DNA of 64,000 bases from Amycolatopsis jiangsuensis (GTDB lineage Bacteria; Actinomycetota; Actinomycetes; Mycobacteriales; Pseudonocardiaceae), in the NCBI RefSeq assembly GCF_014204865.1, contig NZ_JACHMG010000001.1:3560501-3624500 (forward strand). The letters run 5' to 3'. Positions 26,469 through 35,470 of this stretch are shown in pieces. Each line of letters opens with the position of its first letter. Position 1 is the first letter of the stretch. The notes below the pieces were generated by a model. That model worked only from the letters and a program-made list of their open reading frames with translations, searched no databases and was not told the origin of the DNA. A program made the translations under genes and the position numbers.

Positions 26469-26541
26469 TGGAGCTAAGGGGACTCGAACCCCTGACCCCC
26501 TCACTGCCAGTGAGGTGCGCTACCAGCTGCGCCATAGCCCC
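26469..26541 (-). tRNA. tRNA-Ala (GGC anticodon)
   Basis: A 73-nt cloverleaf on the minus strand. The acceptor stem is GGGGCTA/TAGCTCC with the G3:U70 wobble that identifies alanine tRNAs, the D arm is GCGCAGCTGGTAGCGC, the anticodon arm is CCTCA-CTGGCAG-TGAGG with anticodon GGC, and the T arm contains GGTTCGAGTCC. The discriminator is A. CCA is not encoded (CCG follows). It decodes GCC, the commonest Ala codon here. A terminator follows. The gene borders the decayed, IS-containing tract to its left. Confidence 0.97.
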
Positions 26542-27126
26542 GAAGCGAAGGTGTACTCCGCATCTCGTAGGGAAGAGACTACACCCCGGGTCGGCCCGGT
26601 TCCGATGGGGGTCGGTAGCTCGGCAGCGGCGACGGTGCCAGGAGATGTGGGCGTGACACGCAAGAGCGCAGAGTGCTCGTCACATAACTCTCTGCGCTTA
26701 CGATGCACGGTGCATTCGCCGGCGGTGACGCCACCGGCGTGTGCCGTTGGGCGCTCGGTGCGGGCAGCCGAAGCTTGAGTGCGATAGCTCGGCGGGGTGG
26801 CCAACGTGGTAGTCCAGCTGTACACCTGCGTCGGGACAAACGCGCAGAGCTGGCGATTCCGCGAGAACGGTGGCGGTTGCAGGCGGGCGCGCGAGACGGG
26901 GGCGGGATTCGCTCCGGGGAGGAGGCGAGAGGTCCTGATGCGGTGCGGCGCTCGCCCGGGCCATGGTGGCGTGACCAGCGGGGGCGGGGCGTTCCCGGGT
27001 CGTTCGGCGTTGGCTGGTTCGTGAGCGGGGCACCGGGCTGGTGCGGGGAGACGGCGGGCCGGTGATGCTTCTCCATGGCGGTACGCCTGTCATTCCTCCA
27101 GCGCTCGATCGTTCACACTTACCTCT
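26542..27126. other. Gap between tRNA-Ala and beta-helix gene, nothing certain
   Basis: The 585 bp hold several open frames on both strands, but none has recognisable family sequence or consistent codon use. A short plus-strand stretch near 27050 reads GGPVMLLHGGTPV, reminiscent of an alpha/beta-hydrolase oxyanion strand, but nothing before or after supports a gene. The promoter of the beta-helix gene must lie at its right end. Confidence 0.5.
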
Positions 27127-28800
27127 GTGGGTGGCACTACTTCTCCGAAGGCGACGCAGCCGGATCTGGGACCGAACGTCGTGATCTTCGATCCGTCGAT
27201 GCCGAGCGAGAGCATCCAGAACAGACTGGACAGCATCTTCGCGCAGCAGGAGAAGAACCAGTTCGGCGACGAGCGGTACGCCGTGCTGTTCACCCCGGGC
27301 ACCTACTTCAACGACGTCAACGTCGGCTTCTACACCCAGGTCCTCGGACTCGGCAGCACGCCCGACGCGGTCACCATCAACGGCGCGGTCCACGTGGAGG
27401 CCGACTGGTTCCCGCCGAACAATGCCACCCAGAACTTCTGGCGCGGGGCGGAGAACCTGTCGGTGAACCCGGCGGAGGGCGCGGACCGCTGGGCGGTCTC
27501 GCAGGCCAGCCCCTACCGCCGGATGCACGTCCGCGGGGATCTCCAGCTCGATGACGGCGGCTGGTCCAGCGGCGGGTGGATCTCGGACACGAAGATCGAC
27601 GGCCAGGTCCGCTCCGGATCGCAGCAGCAGTGGATCTCGCGGGATTCGGAGTTCGGCAGCTGGTGCGGCTCCAACTGGAACATGGTGTTCCTGGGCGTGC
27701 ACGGAGCGCCGACCGGGACCTTCCCTTCCCCGCCCTACACCACGATCGACGGCACTCCGGTGGTGCGGGAGAAGCCGTTCCTCTACGTCGACGACGGGGA
27801 CTACCGGATCTTCGTGCCGGCGCTGCGCACCGCGACCGCCGGCGTGACGTGGGCGAACGGCCCGGCACCCGGGACCTCGTTGCCGATCGGCCAGTTCCAC
27901 GTCACGAAGCCGGGCACGACCGCGGCCGAAATGAACGCAGCACTCGCTGCCGGCAAGAACTTGCTGGTCACTCCCGGCGTGTACCACCTCGACCAGACGG
28001 TGCAGGTGACCCGGCCGGGCACGGTGGTGCTCGGCCTCGGCATCGCCACGTTGGTCCCCGACCGGGGAATCACCGCGATGGACGTCGCCGACGTGGACGG
28101 TGTGAAGGTCGCCGGACTGCTGATCGACGCCGGTACCACGAACTCGGACACACTCATGCGAGTCGGGCAACCGGGCTCGCGCGCCGACCATGCGGCGGAT
28201 CCGACCTCGCTGCACGACCTGTACTTCCGGGTCGGCGGCGCGGTGGCGGGCAAGGCCACCACGAGCCTGGTCGTCAACAGCAACAACGTGATCGGCGACC
28301 ACATGTGGATCTGGCGCGCCGACCACGCCGCGGACGGCGGCTACGTCGGATGGGACATCAACACCGCCGACACGGGACTGGTGGTGAACGGCGCCGACGT
28401 GACCACTTACGGCCTTTTCGTCGAGCACTACCAGAAGACCCAGGTCGTGTGGAACGGAGAGGGCGGCCGTACCTACTTCTTCCAGAACGAAATGCCTTAT
28501 GACGTGCCGGATCAGGCCGGCTGGATGGACGGTTCGGCGAAGGGTTATTCCGCCTACCGGGTGAGCCCGGAAGTGACCAGCCACGAGGCCTGGGGACTGG
28601 GCAGCTACTGCTTTTTCAGCAGCAACCCCTCCGTGGTCGCCGCGCGGGCGTTCGAGGCACCGGAAACTCCGTACGTCCGATTCCACGGCATGGTGACCGT
28701 GTCGCTGAACCACCAAGGCGCCATCCAGCACGTGATCAACGACGCCGGCGACCCGACTCCGGACGGGACGAAGCCGGTGAACCTGGTGAGCTACCCGTAG
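27127..28800 (+). CDS. Right-handed beta-helix protein (actinobacterial 'coagulation factor 5/8'-type family)
   Basis: A 557-residue protein with the strand-turn rhythm of a pectin-lyase-like beta-helix: VVIFDPSMPSESIQNRLDSI at the start, then YAVLFTPGTYFNDVNVGFYT, and later KNLLVTPGVYHLDQTVQVTR and TTSLVVNSNNVIGDHMWIWR. The Streptomyces family with this core is often annotated as factor 5/8 domain or adenylyl cyclase, with little basis; a carbohydrate-acting or surface role is more likely. The attached carbohydrate-binding domain and signal peptide found in relatives are missing here. The start is a GTG without ribosome-binding site, so the true N-terminus may be lost or leaderless. A strong hairpin follows the stop. 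Confidence 0.7.
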   Translation: MGGTTSPKATQPDLGPNVVIFDPSMPSESIQNRLDSIFAQQEKNQFGDERYAVLFTPGTYFNDVNVGFYTQVLGLGSTPDAVTINGAVHVEADWFPPNNATQNFWRGAENLSVNPAEGADRWAVSQASPYRRMHVRGDLQLDDGGWSSGGWISDTKIDGQVRSGSQQQWISRDSEFGSWCGSNWNMVFLGVHGAPTGTFPSPPYTTIDGTPVVREKPFLYVDDGDYRIFVPALRTATAGVTWANGPAPGTSLPIGQFHVTKPGTTAAEMNAALAAGKNLLVTPGVYHLDQTVQVTRPGTVVLGLGIATLVPDRGITAMDVADVDGVKVAGLLIDAGTTNSDTLMRVGQPGSRADHAADPTSLHDLYFRVGGAVAGKATTSLVVNSNNVIGDHMWIWRADHAADGGYVGWDINTADTGLVVNGADVTTYGLFVEHYQKTQVVWNGEGGRTYFFQNEMPYDVPDQAGWMDGSAKGYSAYRVSPEVTSHEAWGLGSYCFFSSNPSVVAARAFEAPETPYVRFHGMVTVSLNHQGAIQHVINDAGDPTPDGTKPVNLVSYP

Positions 28801-28814
28801 CCACCACCCGGACA

Positions 28815-28854
28815 ACCGGTGCACGCCGCGGTGGCGGCCGCGGCGTGCACCGGT
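28815..28854 (+). terminator. 17-bp-stem hairpin after the beta-helix gene
   Basis: ACCGGTGCACGCCGCGG and its exact complement enclose a 6-nt loop 15 bases after the stop codon. The U-tract is weak (CCTCACTTTC). Such long GC stems commonly terminate transcription in actinobacteria. It separates the beta-helix gene from the signalling operon that starts at 28909. Confidence 0.75.
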
Positions 28855-28908
28855 CCTCACTTTCGCCGGTCTCCGCCGGAGACGCCACCACGCCGTAGGC
28901 TGTCGTCC

Positions 28909-30561
28909 GTGAGCCAGCCGATCCTGATGACCGTGGACGACGACCCCGCTGTGTCGCGGTCGGTCGCGCGGGACCTGCGCCGCCGCTACGGCAGGGATTA
29001 CCGGGTGATCCGCGCTGATTCGGGCGCGGACGCTCTCGACGCGCTTCGCGAGATCAAGCTGCGTGGGGACTCCGTCGCGGCCATCCTCGCCGACTATCGC
29101 ATGCCGCAAATGGACGGCATCGTCTTCCTGGAGAAGGCGATGGACCTGTTCCCCCACGCCCGCCGCGCGCTGCTGACCGCCTACGCGGACACCGACGCGG
29201 CGATCCAGGCCATCAACGTGGTCGACGTCGACCACTACCTGCTCAAGCCGTGGGATCCACCGGAGGAGAAGCTGTACCCGGTGATCGATTCCCTCGTGGA
29301 GGCCTGGCTGGCGGTCGGCGACCGTCCGGTGGAGCAGACGAAGCTGGTCGGCCACCGGTACTCGGCGCCGTCGTTCCGGATCCGGGACTTCCTCGCCCGC
29401 AACGCGGTGCCCTACCGGTGGTACTCCGTGGACGACGAGGAGGGCGGTCGCATCCTGCAGGCCGCCGGCGCCTGCGAGACCGACATTCCGGTCGTGGTCA
29501 CTCCCGGCGGAACAGTGCTGAAACAGCCTTCCGGCGGCGAAATCGCCGATGCAGTGGGTTTGTCCACCCGGCCCGCGCAGGATTTCTACGACCTCGTAGT
29601 GATCGGCGGCGGCCCGGCAGGCCTGGGCGCCGCCGTGTACGGCGCCTCGGAAGGCCTCCGCACGGTCCTGGTCGAGCGGAAGGCCACCGGCGGCCAGGCT
29701 GGCACCAGTTCGCGGATCGAGAACTACCTGGGCTTCCCGGACGGAGTCTCCGGTGCCCAGCTCACCGATCGAGCCCGGCGCCAGGCGCAGAAGTTCGGCG
29801 CCGAGGTGCTCACCGCACGCGACGTCACCGGCCTGGAAGTACGCGGCTCGAGCCGCGTGGTCACGTTCGGCGACGGCTCCGAGATCGCCGCCCATTCGGT
29901 GATCCTCGCCAGCGGTGTCACCTACCGCGCGCTCGAGGCCGAAGGCATCGAGGACCTGACCGGTCGCGGCGTCTATTACGGATCCGCGGCCACCGAGGCA
30001 CCTGAATGCCAGGGTGAGCACATCTACATCGTCGGCGGTGCGAATTCCGCCGGACAGGCCGCGGTGTTCTTCTCCCGGCATGCCGCCGACGTCACGCTGC
30101 TCGTCCGCGGCGCCTCCCTGGAGGCGTCGATGTCGCACTACCTCATCGAGCAGATCACCGCGATCGACAACGTCCACGTGCGCACCCACACCACCGTGGT
30201 CAAAGCTCATGGCAGTGATCACCTCGAATCCATCACGGTCTGCGAAAACGGTGTGACTGAAACACTCGGCACCGGGCACCTGTTCATCTTCATCGGAGCC
30301 GCCCCGCGCACCGGGTGGCTCGGGGAAGCGATCCTGCGCGACGGACACGGCTTCATCCGTACCGGGCCGGACCTGCTCGAGGACGGCCGGCGGCCGGCGG
30401 GCTGGCTCCTGGACCGTGACCCGCACTACCTGGAATCGTCCGTTCCCGGGGTGTTCGTGGCGGGCGATGTCCGTTCGCAGTCGGTGAAACGGGTGGCCTC
30501 CGCCGTCGGCGAGGGAGCCATGGCCGTGACCCTGGTCCACCGCTACCTGGAGGAACAGTGA
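28909..30561 (+). CDS. Response regulator-glutaredoxin-like-thioredoxin reductase fusion
   Basis: A 550-residue three-part protein. Residues 1-125 are a receiver domain with the acidic pocket D10-D12, phospho-acceptor D62 (LADYRMPQMDG) and lysine in LLKPWD. Residues about 145-220 look like a glutaredoxin/thioredoxin fold (SFRIRDFLARNAVPYRWYSV, then IPVVVTPGGTVL) but without CxxC. Residues 225-550 are a TrxR-like FAD/NAD(P)H module with GGGPAGLGAAVYGASEG, IENYLGFP and a second dinucleotide motif. The CxxC active site of TrxR is replaced by YGSAATEAPE, so it cannot reduce thioredoxin in the normal way. The GTG start precedes the receiver. It overlaps the sensor kinase by four bases (GTGA). It is probably a redox or NAD(P)H-reading signalling output. 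Confidence 0.9.
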   Translation: MSQPILMTVDDDPAVSRSVARDLRRRYGRDYRVIRADSGADALDALREIKLRGDSVAAILADYRMPQMDGIVFLEKAMDLFPHARRALLTAYADTDAAIQAINVVDVDHYLLKPWDPPEEKLYPVIDSLVEAWLAVGDRPVEQTKLVGHRYSAPSFRIRDFLARNAVPYRWYSVDDEEGGRILQAAGACETDIPVVVTPGGTVLKQPSGGEIADAVGLSTRPAQDFYDLVVIGGGPAGLGAAVYGASEGLRTVLVERKATGGQAGTSSRIENYLGFPDGVSGAQLTDRARRQAQKFGAEVLTARDVTGLEVRGSSRVVTFGDGSEIAAHSVILASGVTYRALEAEGIEDLTGRGVYYGSAATEAPECQGEHIYIVGGANSAGQAAVFFSRHAADVTLLVRGASLEASMSHYLIEQITAIDNVHVRTHTTVVKAHGSDHLESITVCENGVTETLGTGHLFIFIGAAPRTGWLGEAILRDGHGFIRTGPDLLEDGRRPAGWLLDRDPHYLESSVPGVFVAGDVRSQSVKRVASAVGEGAMAVTLVHRYLEEQ

Positions 30562-31985
30562 CCGGATCCGCTCTGTCGCGTGAGGAACTGCGCAGCTTGT
30601 TCCTGTTCGAACATCTCTCCGAAGAGCAGCTCGGGTGGATCGAAGAGCACGCCGCGGTCGAGGAGTTCAAGGGTGACTCCGTGGTCATCCGCGAGGGTGA
30701 TCCGGCGACCTGCTTCTACGTGCTGCTCGGCGGTGCGCTGCGGATGACCCGCCAGGTGGCCGGCGCCGAGGTCGAGACCAAACGGTCCGATCAGCGTGGC
30801 TCGTATTGTGGAGCCACGCAGTTCCTGGCCCACCAGGACAGCGAGGCCGCCTACAGCGCCACGATTTACGCGGTGAGCGATCTGACGTTCCTCACCCTGC
30901 CCGCGACCGAGTTCGCGGTGGAGTTCCGCCGGTGGTTCCCGATGGCCGCGCACTTGCTGGAGGGGATGTACCTCGGCTGGCGCAACAACGACGCTCTGGT
31001 GTCCTCGCGCCGACGGCTGGTCGCGCTCGGAGAACTGTCGGCCGGGCTCATGCACGAGCTGAACAATCCGGCCGCGGCCGCTGTGCGGGCCACGGCAGCC
31101 CTGCGTGAGCGGGTCGCGGGAATGCGGCACAAGCTGGCGGTCCTCGCCAAGAAGGACATCGACCCGACTCTGCTCGAGCTCCTGCTCGACGTGCAGGAGC
31201 GGCTCGTGCGGCAGGTCGGTGACGCGCCGAAACTCAGCGCGATGCAGCAAGCCGACCGCGAGGACGAGATCGGTGACTGGTTCGATGCACGTGGGATCGA
31301 CCAGGGTTGGGACCTCGCGAGCATTTTCGTCGCCGCGGGCCTCACGACGGAAAGCTTGGAACACGTCCTGGAATCGGTCGGGGAAGGACTGCTCGACGGC
31401 GCGATCCGCTGGCTCGCGTACGCGCTCGAGACGGAGATGCTGATGGGGGAGATCGAGGATTCCACCCATCGGGTTTCCACCCTCGTCGGTGCCGCGAAGC
31501 AGTACTCGCAGATGGATCGCGCACCGCACCAGTTCATCGATGTCCACGAAGGACTCGACTCCACGCTGGTGATGATGTCCGGCAAACTCGGCGAAGGCAT
31601 CCGCGTGGTCAAGGAGTACGACCGTGCGATCGATCGCGTCCCGGCATACGCAGCGGAACTGAACCAGGTGTGGACCAACATCATCGACAACGCGGTGTGC
31701 GCGATGGGCGGCCGGGGCACGTTGACCCTGCGCACGTGGCAGGTCGACAAGCAGATCCGGGTGGAGATCGGCGACACGGGTCCGGGTATCCCGGAGGAGA
31801 CGCGGCACCGGATCTTCGAGCCGTTCTTCACCACGAAAGGCGTGGGTGAGGGAACCGGACTCGGACTGGACATCTCGTGGCGCATCATCGTGGACCGGCA
31901 TTCGGGTGACATCAAGGTGACCTCGGCACCTGGCGACACGCGATTCGAGATCTGCCTGCCGGTGGAGGAACAGGCTTCGATCTGA
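30558..31985 (+). CDS. Cyclic-nucleotide-domain sensor histidine kinase
   Basis: A 475-residue soluble kinase. Residues 1-130 form a CRP/cNMP-binding-type beta-roll (LFLFEHLSEEQLGWIEEHAA, then VVIREGDPATCFYVLLGGAL). A HisKA-like helix has H166 in GLMHELNNPAA, a long helical linker follows, and the HATPase domain has NIIDNAVCAMGG, GDTGPGIPEE and TTKGVGEGTGLGLDI. There are no membrane segments. The GTG start overlaps the stop of the response-regulator/TrxR fusion, with GGAGGAAC upstream, so the two are made together and should form a phosphorelay pair. The ligand of the beta-roll is unknown; the canonical phosphate-binding cassette is not obvious. Confidence 0.9.
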   Translation: MTGSALSREELRSLFLFEHLSEEQLGWIEEHAAVEEFKGDSVVIREGDPATCFYVLLGGALRMTRQVAGAEVETKRSDQRGSYCGATQFLAHQDSEAAYSATIYAVSDLTFLTLPATEFAVEFRRWFPMAAHLLEGMYLGWRNNDALVSSRRRLVALGELSAGLMHELNNPAAAAVRATAALRERVAGMRHKLAVLAKKDIDPTLLELLLDVQERLVRQVGDAPKLSAMQQADREDEIGDWFDARGIDQGWDLASIFVAAGLTTESLEHVLESVGEGLLDGAIRWLAYALETEMLMGEIEDSTHRVSTLVGAAKQYSQMDRAPHQFIDVHEGLDSTLVMMSGKLGEGIRVVKEYDRAIDRVPAYAAELNQVWTNIIDNAVCAMGGRGTLTLRTWQVDKQIRVEIGDTGPGIPEETRHRIFEPFFTTKGVGEGTGLGLDISWRIIVDRHSGDIKVTSAPGDTRFEICLPVEEQASI

Positions 31986-31991
31986 CCCGGT

Positions 31992-32044
31992 CCGTCCGGC
32001 TCGCTGACGCTTCGGGATCCAGTAGTTTTCAGCGAGACGGACGG
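31992..32044. terminator. Bidirectional hairpin between convergent genes
   Basis: 16-bp arms (CCGTCCGGCTCGCTGA and a complement with one mismatch) surround a 21-nt loop. It lies just after the kinase stop and before the end of the convergent DHFR-like gene. On the plus strand TTTT occurs in the loop only. A factor-assisted bidirectional terminator is likely. Confidence 0.65.
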
Positions 32045-32051
32045 GCTGTGG

Positions 32052-32672
32052 CTATCGCTTCCGGACTGTGTAGGTCAGGTGCGTCACCCTCGGGGAAAGC
32101 TCCGTCCGGACCGGCTCCAGGGCCACGCGGCTCGCGTCGATGCCTTCGAACAGGCGGATTCCGGTGCCGAACAGCACGGGTGACAGCGCGATCGAGAACT
32201 CGTCGATCAGGCCGGCATTCACGTACTGCAGGATCGTCGCGCCTCCGCCCGCGACGCGGACGTCCCGGTCGCCCGCTGCCTCGCGGGCCTGCTCGAGCGC
32301 GGTCTCGATGCCGTCGTTCACGAAATGGAACGTGGTCCCACCGGGACGCTCCCAGGAGTCACGCTTCTCGTGCGTCACCACGAAAACCTGCGTGTGGAAC
32401 GGCGCATCCTCCGGCCACGCCTGCGCGCCGGCGTCGAACATGCGCTTGCCCATCACACTCGCGCCGGTGCGCTCGAACAGCTCCCGCACGATGTCGTTGT
32501 CGCGGCCCTCCTCCCCGCCCTCGCCCAGCCTGCCGTTCTCCCGGAAGAACCGCTGCGGGAAGATCCACTGCTGCAGTTCCATCCACTGCTGCCCCATCAA
32601 GTCCTCAATGGACTCAGGTGCGATGAACCCGTCCAGCGACATCGACACGCTGAAGAACACCTTGCCGGCCAT
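32052..32672 (-). CDS. Dihydrofolate-reductase-like (RibD C-terminal fold) protein
   Basis: A 206-residue protein of the DHFR/RibD_C superfamily. The start MAGKVFFSVSMSLDGFIAP is typical, ASVMGKRMFD and VRVAGGGATILQYVNAGLID are the nucleotide-binding elements, and the C-terminal strand is complete. The family reduces varied substrates with NADPH; it is not the housekeeping folate enzyme. It overlaps the AHSA1 gene by one base and is the last gene of an ArsR-controlled operon. Confidence 0.9.
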   Translation of the reverse strand: MAGKVFFSVSMSLDGFIAPESIEDLMGQQWMELQQWIFPQRFFRENGRLGEGGEEGRDNDIVRELFERTGASVMGKRMFDAGAQAWPEDAPFHTQVFVVTHEKRDSWERPGGTTFHFVNDGIETALEQAREAAGDRDVRVAGGGATILQYVNAGLIDEFSIALSPVLFGTGIRLFEGIDASRVALEPVRTELSPRVTHLTYTVRKR

Positions 32673-33166
32673 CAGCCCTGCGCTCCGTTCGAAACGATCT
32701 CGGTGACGTAAGCAGCCAGGTTGCCCAGGGTCTGCTGGCCGCCCTCGACCGCGTGGTACTTCTCGACCGCCTCGTCACGCAGTTCCGCGGTGGGGAACAC
32801 CGTGCGCATCTCGATCCGGGTCGCCGCGCCGTGCAGCGCGAACGTCAGCACCGACTCGAAGGCGTTCGGGTCGTCGCGGAATTCACCGTGCAGCAACGAG
32901 ATCCGCTCCGGCGGGACGATCTCGGTCCAACGGATCCACTCGGGATAGTCCGTCCCGTCCGGTCCCCGCATCGCGAAGTCCCACTCCCCGCCGACACGGA
33001 ACTCGAACGCCCGCGTCGTGGTGGTGAATCCGTCCGGCCCCCACCACCGCGAGAGGTGCCGCACCTCGGTGAACGCCTCGAACACCAGCTCTCGCGGGGC
33101 CTCGATCACCCGGGAAAGGACGATCTCGCGGTCGGCCGTCGGCGCTCCCGGTCCTGTCGTGCCCAT
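32672..33166 (-). CDS. AHSA1/SRPBCC-family protein
   Basis: A 164-residue START-like protein (ADREIVLSRVIEAPRELVFE, then AFTEVRHLSRWWGPDGF) of the type that follows ArsR regulators in actinobacteria. It is a hydrophobic-ligand-binding fold; its substrate is unknown. The ATG at 33166 has AGGAGG at ideal distance, so I prefer it to the GTG at 33169. The stop overlaps the start of the DHFR-like gene (TGATG). Confidence 0.9.
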   Translation of the reverse strand: MGTTGPGAPTADREIVLSRVIEAPRELVFEAFTEVRHLSRWWGPDGFTTTTRAFEFRVGGEWDFAMRGPDGTDYPEWIRWTEIVPPERISLLHGEFRDDPNAFESVLTFALHGAATRIEMRTVFPTAELRDEAVEKYHAVEGGQQTLGNLAAYVTEIVSNGAQG

Positions 33167-33169
33167 CAC

Positions 33170-33523
33170 CTAGTCCTCCTGCCTTGCCTGCTTGAGGTCC
33201 TGCACGTACGCGTCCAACCGGTCGAAGCTCTCGTTCCAGAACCGCTCGAACCCACCGGTCCACTCGTGAACCGGACGCAGCCCGCGGGCGTCGATGCCGT
33301 ACAGGCGCTGCTTGCCTGCCTTGCGGTCCCGCACCAGCCCGACATCCCGCAGCACCCGCAGGTGCTTGGACGCGCCCGGCTGGGACATCCCGAGCTCGCC
33401 GGCCACCTCGGTCACCGGCCGCTCGCCTGCCCGCAGCAGCACCAGAATCTCCCGCCGCCGCGGCTCGGCGATCGCGTTGAAGACGTCCGACGTGGTCGCT
33501 GCTCGTGCCATGACGGTCATCAT
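33170..33523 (-). CDS. ArsR-family winged-helix regulator
   Basis: A 117-residue ArsR regulator. The winged helix includes AEPRRREILVLLRAGERPVT, then GELGMSQPGASKHLRVLRDV. No metal-binding cysteines are present, so it belongs to the non-metal group usually linked to SRPBCC proteins. It is first in the ArsR-AHSA1-DHFR-like operon and is separated from AHSA1 by only a few bases. Two other ATGs (33520, 33511) could serve as the start. Confidence 0.9.
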   Translation of the reverse strand: MMTVMARAATTSDVFNAIAEPRRREILVLLRAGERPVTEVAGELGMSQPGASKHLRVLRDVGLVRDRKAGKQRLYGIDARGLRPVHEWTGGFERFWNESFDRLDAYVQDLKQARQED

Positions 33524-33936
33524 ATTCCCATATCGGCATACGTCAACTGCGATCCGCTCGGCTACGGAACCGATCACGCTGTGACCGCGTGGAACACCAA
33601 GGACCGCTGCCGGTGCCCACTCGGCCGGCCGGGGGGGTGGTGCGGCGAAGCCGGGCCACTGCACACGACAATCGGGGGCCGCCCATGGTGCCGGCACGCA
33701 CGGAGGCCGAGTCCGTCTCGGCACGGCAGGCACATCTGGTCTCCCTGTCCGGACGCTGTCAACGCAGGGCGCACAGGTACCGCGTGATGTGGCCGCCGAG
33801 GTCACCGAGCGCAGCGACGGCTGCCATCTCGTGGTGGGACTCCGGCGCACTGAACGTCTACCGCCGCCGGCACGGGAGCTTCACCGCGGCCGACCGCAAC
33901 ACGGGCTGCTGCTGGCCGTCGAACTCGCCCGCACCC
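33524..33936. other. Gap with no confident gene
   Basis: The 413 bp upstream of the ArsR operon carry its promoter (an AT-richer stretch at about 33525-33545) and a 68-codon plus-strand frame at 33789-33995 ending in LARTLTRHHTELDDPRLGRF, which I do not recognise. Nothing else stands out. Confidence 0.4.
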
Positions 33937-34576
33937 TCACTCGGCACCACACCGAACTGGACGATCCCAGGCTCGGCAGGTTCGGAGGTAGCTGAGGAAG
34001 GAGGCCTGCAGGCCGGTCAGGTGTGTTTCGTTCAGGATCGCACTGGTGACGGCTGCGCCGCGAGAGGTGAGGCCGTGCAGGATGGCGGCGGTGTTTGTGG
34101 CGGTGTTCTGGTAGATGCCCAGGTCTCCGAGAAGCTCTCGGTCGTTGAACGTGACGTGAAGTTTGGTGGCGTTGTCACTCATCTCCTTGAGCTGAGCGAA
34201 GACCTGGCTGTCTTCGCTGGCAATACCAGGACTGCCCGCGCCGATGCTTTCGAAGAACGCGTTGCCCGCGTCATCCTGCCCGCCTGAACTCCCGTCTCCA
34301 CCGCATCAAGGAACTTCTTGGCGACGGGCTCGCCGGGAGGAACGAGATCTCGATTGCGCAGCCGCGCCCAGTGCTGCGCCTCCTCGCCCGCGTAGCCGAC
34401 GCTGACTTGCAGGTACGGCTCAATCTTGTGCATGGGGTCGGCCTGACTGACGATCAGCGGAGCTGTCATACCCACGGCCCAGTTACCGTCGAGCACATAC
34501 ACAGCAGGCACTCGCGTCGTGGCGCGGTCGTAGCCTGGTGGCGTGGTGAGGTTCCCCCGCTTGGCCGGAGAGCGGA

Positions 34577-35470
34577 TTATCTGGTTCCGGCGGGGGCCGG
34601 TTGATGGTAGCTGGCCTCGTACTCGGTGGGCGAGTGCCAGTCCAGCTTCTTCTGGATCCGCTGGGTGTTGTACCAGCCATCAATGTAGGCGAACAGGGCG
34701 TTCTCGGCTTCTTCCCTTGTCCGCCAACTGTTCCGGTAGACCAGCTCGGTCTTGAGCGTGGAGAAGAAGTTCTCCATCAACGCATTGTCGTAACTGTCAC
34801 CGACCGAGCCCATCGATTGTACGATCCCGTTGTCCGCCAACCGGTTCGAGAACCGAAACGCCGTGTAGGTCGATCCCCTGTCCGAATGATGGATCAGCTG
34901 GCCTTCCCGGACCTGCCGCGACCACACCGCATACTCCAACGCGCCCAGCACCAGCTCGGTGTCGCAGCGATCCGAGCACTTCCAGCCCACGATCCGGTTG
35001 GAGAACGCATCGCGGACCGCAGCGAGCCACAACACGCCCTGACCAGTCACAATCCGGGTAGCGTCAGCTACCCACAACCGGTTCGGCTCGACCGCGGTGA
35101 AGTCCCGGTTGACCAGGTCCGGCGCCGGCGTGGCCCGCGGATCCTGCCGAGTAGACCCGGTTCGCCACTTCTTGCGCAGGAACGCGCCTTGCAACCCGGC
35201 ACGCCGCATCAGCCGCTCGACACGTTTACGACCCACCTGGATGCCTCGGCGGCGCAACATCGCGTGCACCCGCGGCGAGCCATAGGTACCGCCCGAGCAG
35301 GTGTGAATATCGACGATCTCAGCCACCAGACCATCGTCGGCTACCCGCCGCGCCGAGGGCTGTTTCGCCTGCTTGAGCCATCCGTAGAAGGTCGAGGACG
35401 CGATACCCAAAACCCGCAATACGAGATCGACCGGGTGCTGCGGATGCTCACGCACGAACCGCATCATCAC
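34577..35470 (-). CDS. IS3-family transposase OrfB
   Basis: A 297-residue DDE transposase. VNRDFTAVEPNRLWVADATR holds the first Asp, LIHHSDRGSTYT the second and NALMENFFSTLKTEL the Glu. HTH_21-like GGTYGSPRVHAMLRRRG is at the N-terminal side. The GTG start at 35470 overlaps the orfA stop (GTGA), so it can be translated by coupling or as a fusion by frameshifting. The reading frame is intact. Confidence 0.92.
   Translation of the reverse strand: MMMRFVREHPQHPVDLVLRVLGIASSTFYGWLKQAKQPSARRVADDGLVAEIVDIHTCSGGTYGSPRVHAMLRRRGIQVGRKRVERLMRRAGLQGAFLRKKWRTGSTRQDPRATPAPDLVNRDFTAVEPNRLWVADATRIVTGQGVLWLAAVRDAFSNRIVGWKCSDRCDTELVLGALEYAVWSRQVREGQLIHHSDRGSTYTAFRFSNRLADNGIVQSMGSVGDSYDNALMENFFSTLKTELVYRNSWRTREEAENALFAYIDGWYNTQRIQKKLDWHSPTEYEASYHQPAPAGTR

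Noticed and set aside
26469-26541. Attachment-site duplication of the tRNA-Ala 3' end
   Set aside because: I looked for a second copy of the tRNA end within the window and saw none; an island with att sites is therefore not claimed.
27040-27126. Possible alpha/beta-hydrolase start (GGPVMLLHGG) before the beta-helix gene
   Set aside because: Only the oxyanion-like strand matches; the frame stops within about 40 codons and no other hydrolase motif is found in any frame.
26698-30540. Open frame of 1,280 codons on the minus strand
   Set aside because: It runs antisense to the beta-helix gene and the response-regulator/TrxR gene, has no domain-like sequence and is His/Arg/Asp-rich, as expected for an antisense frame in GC-rich DNA.
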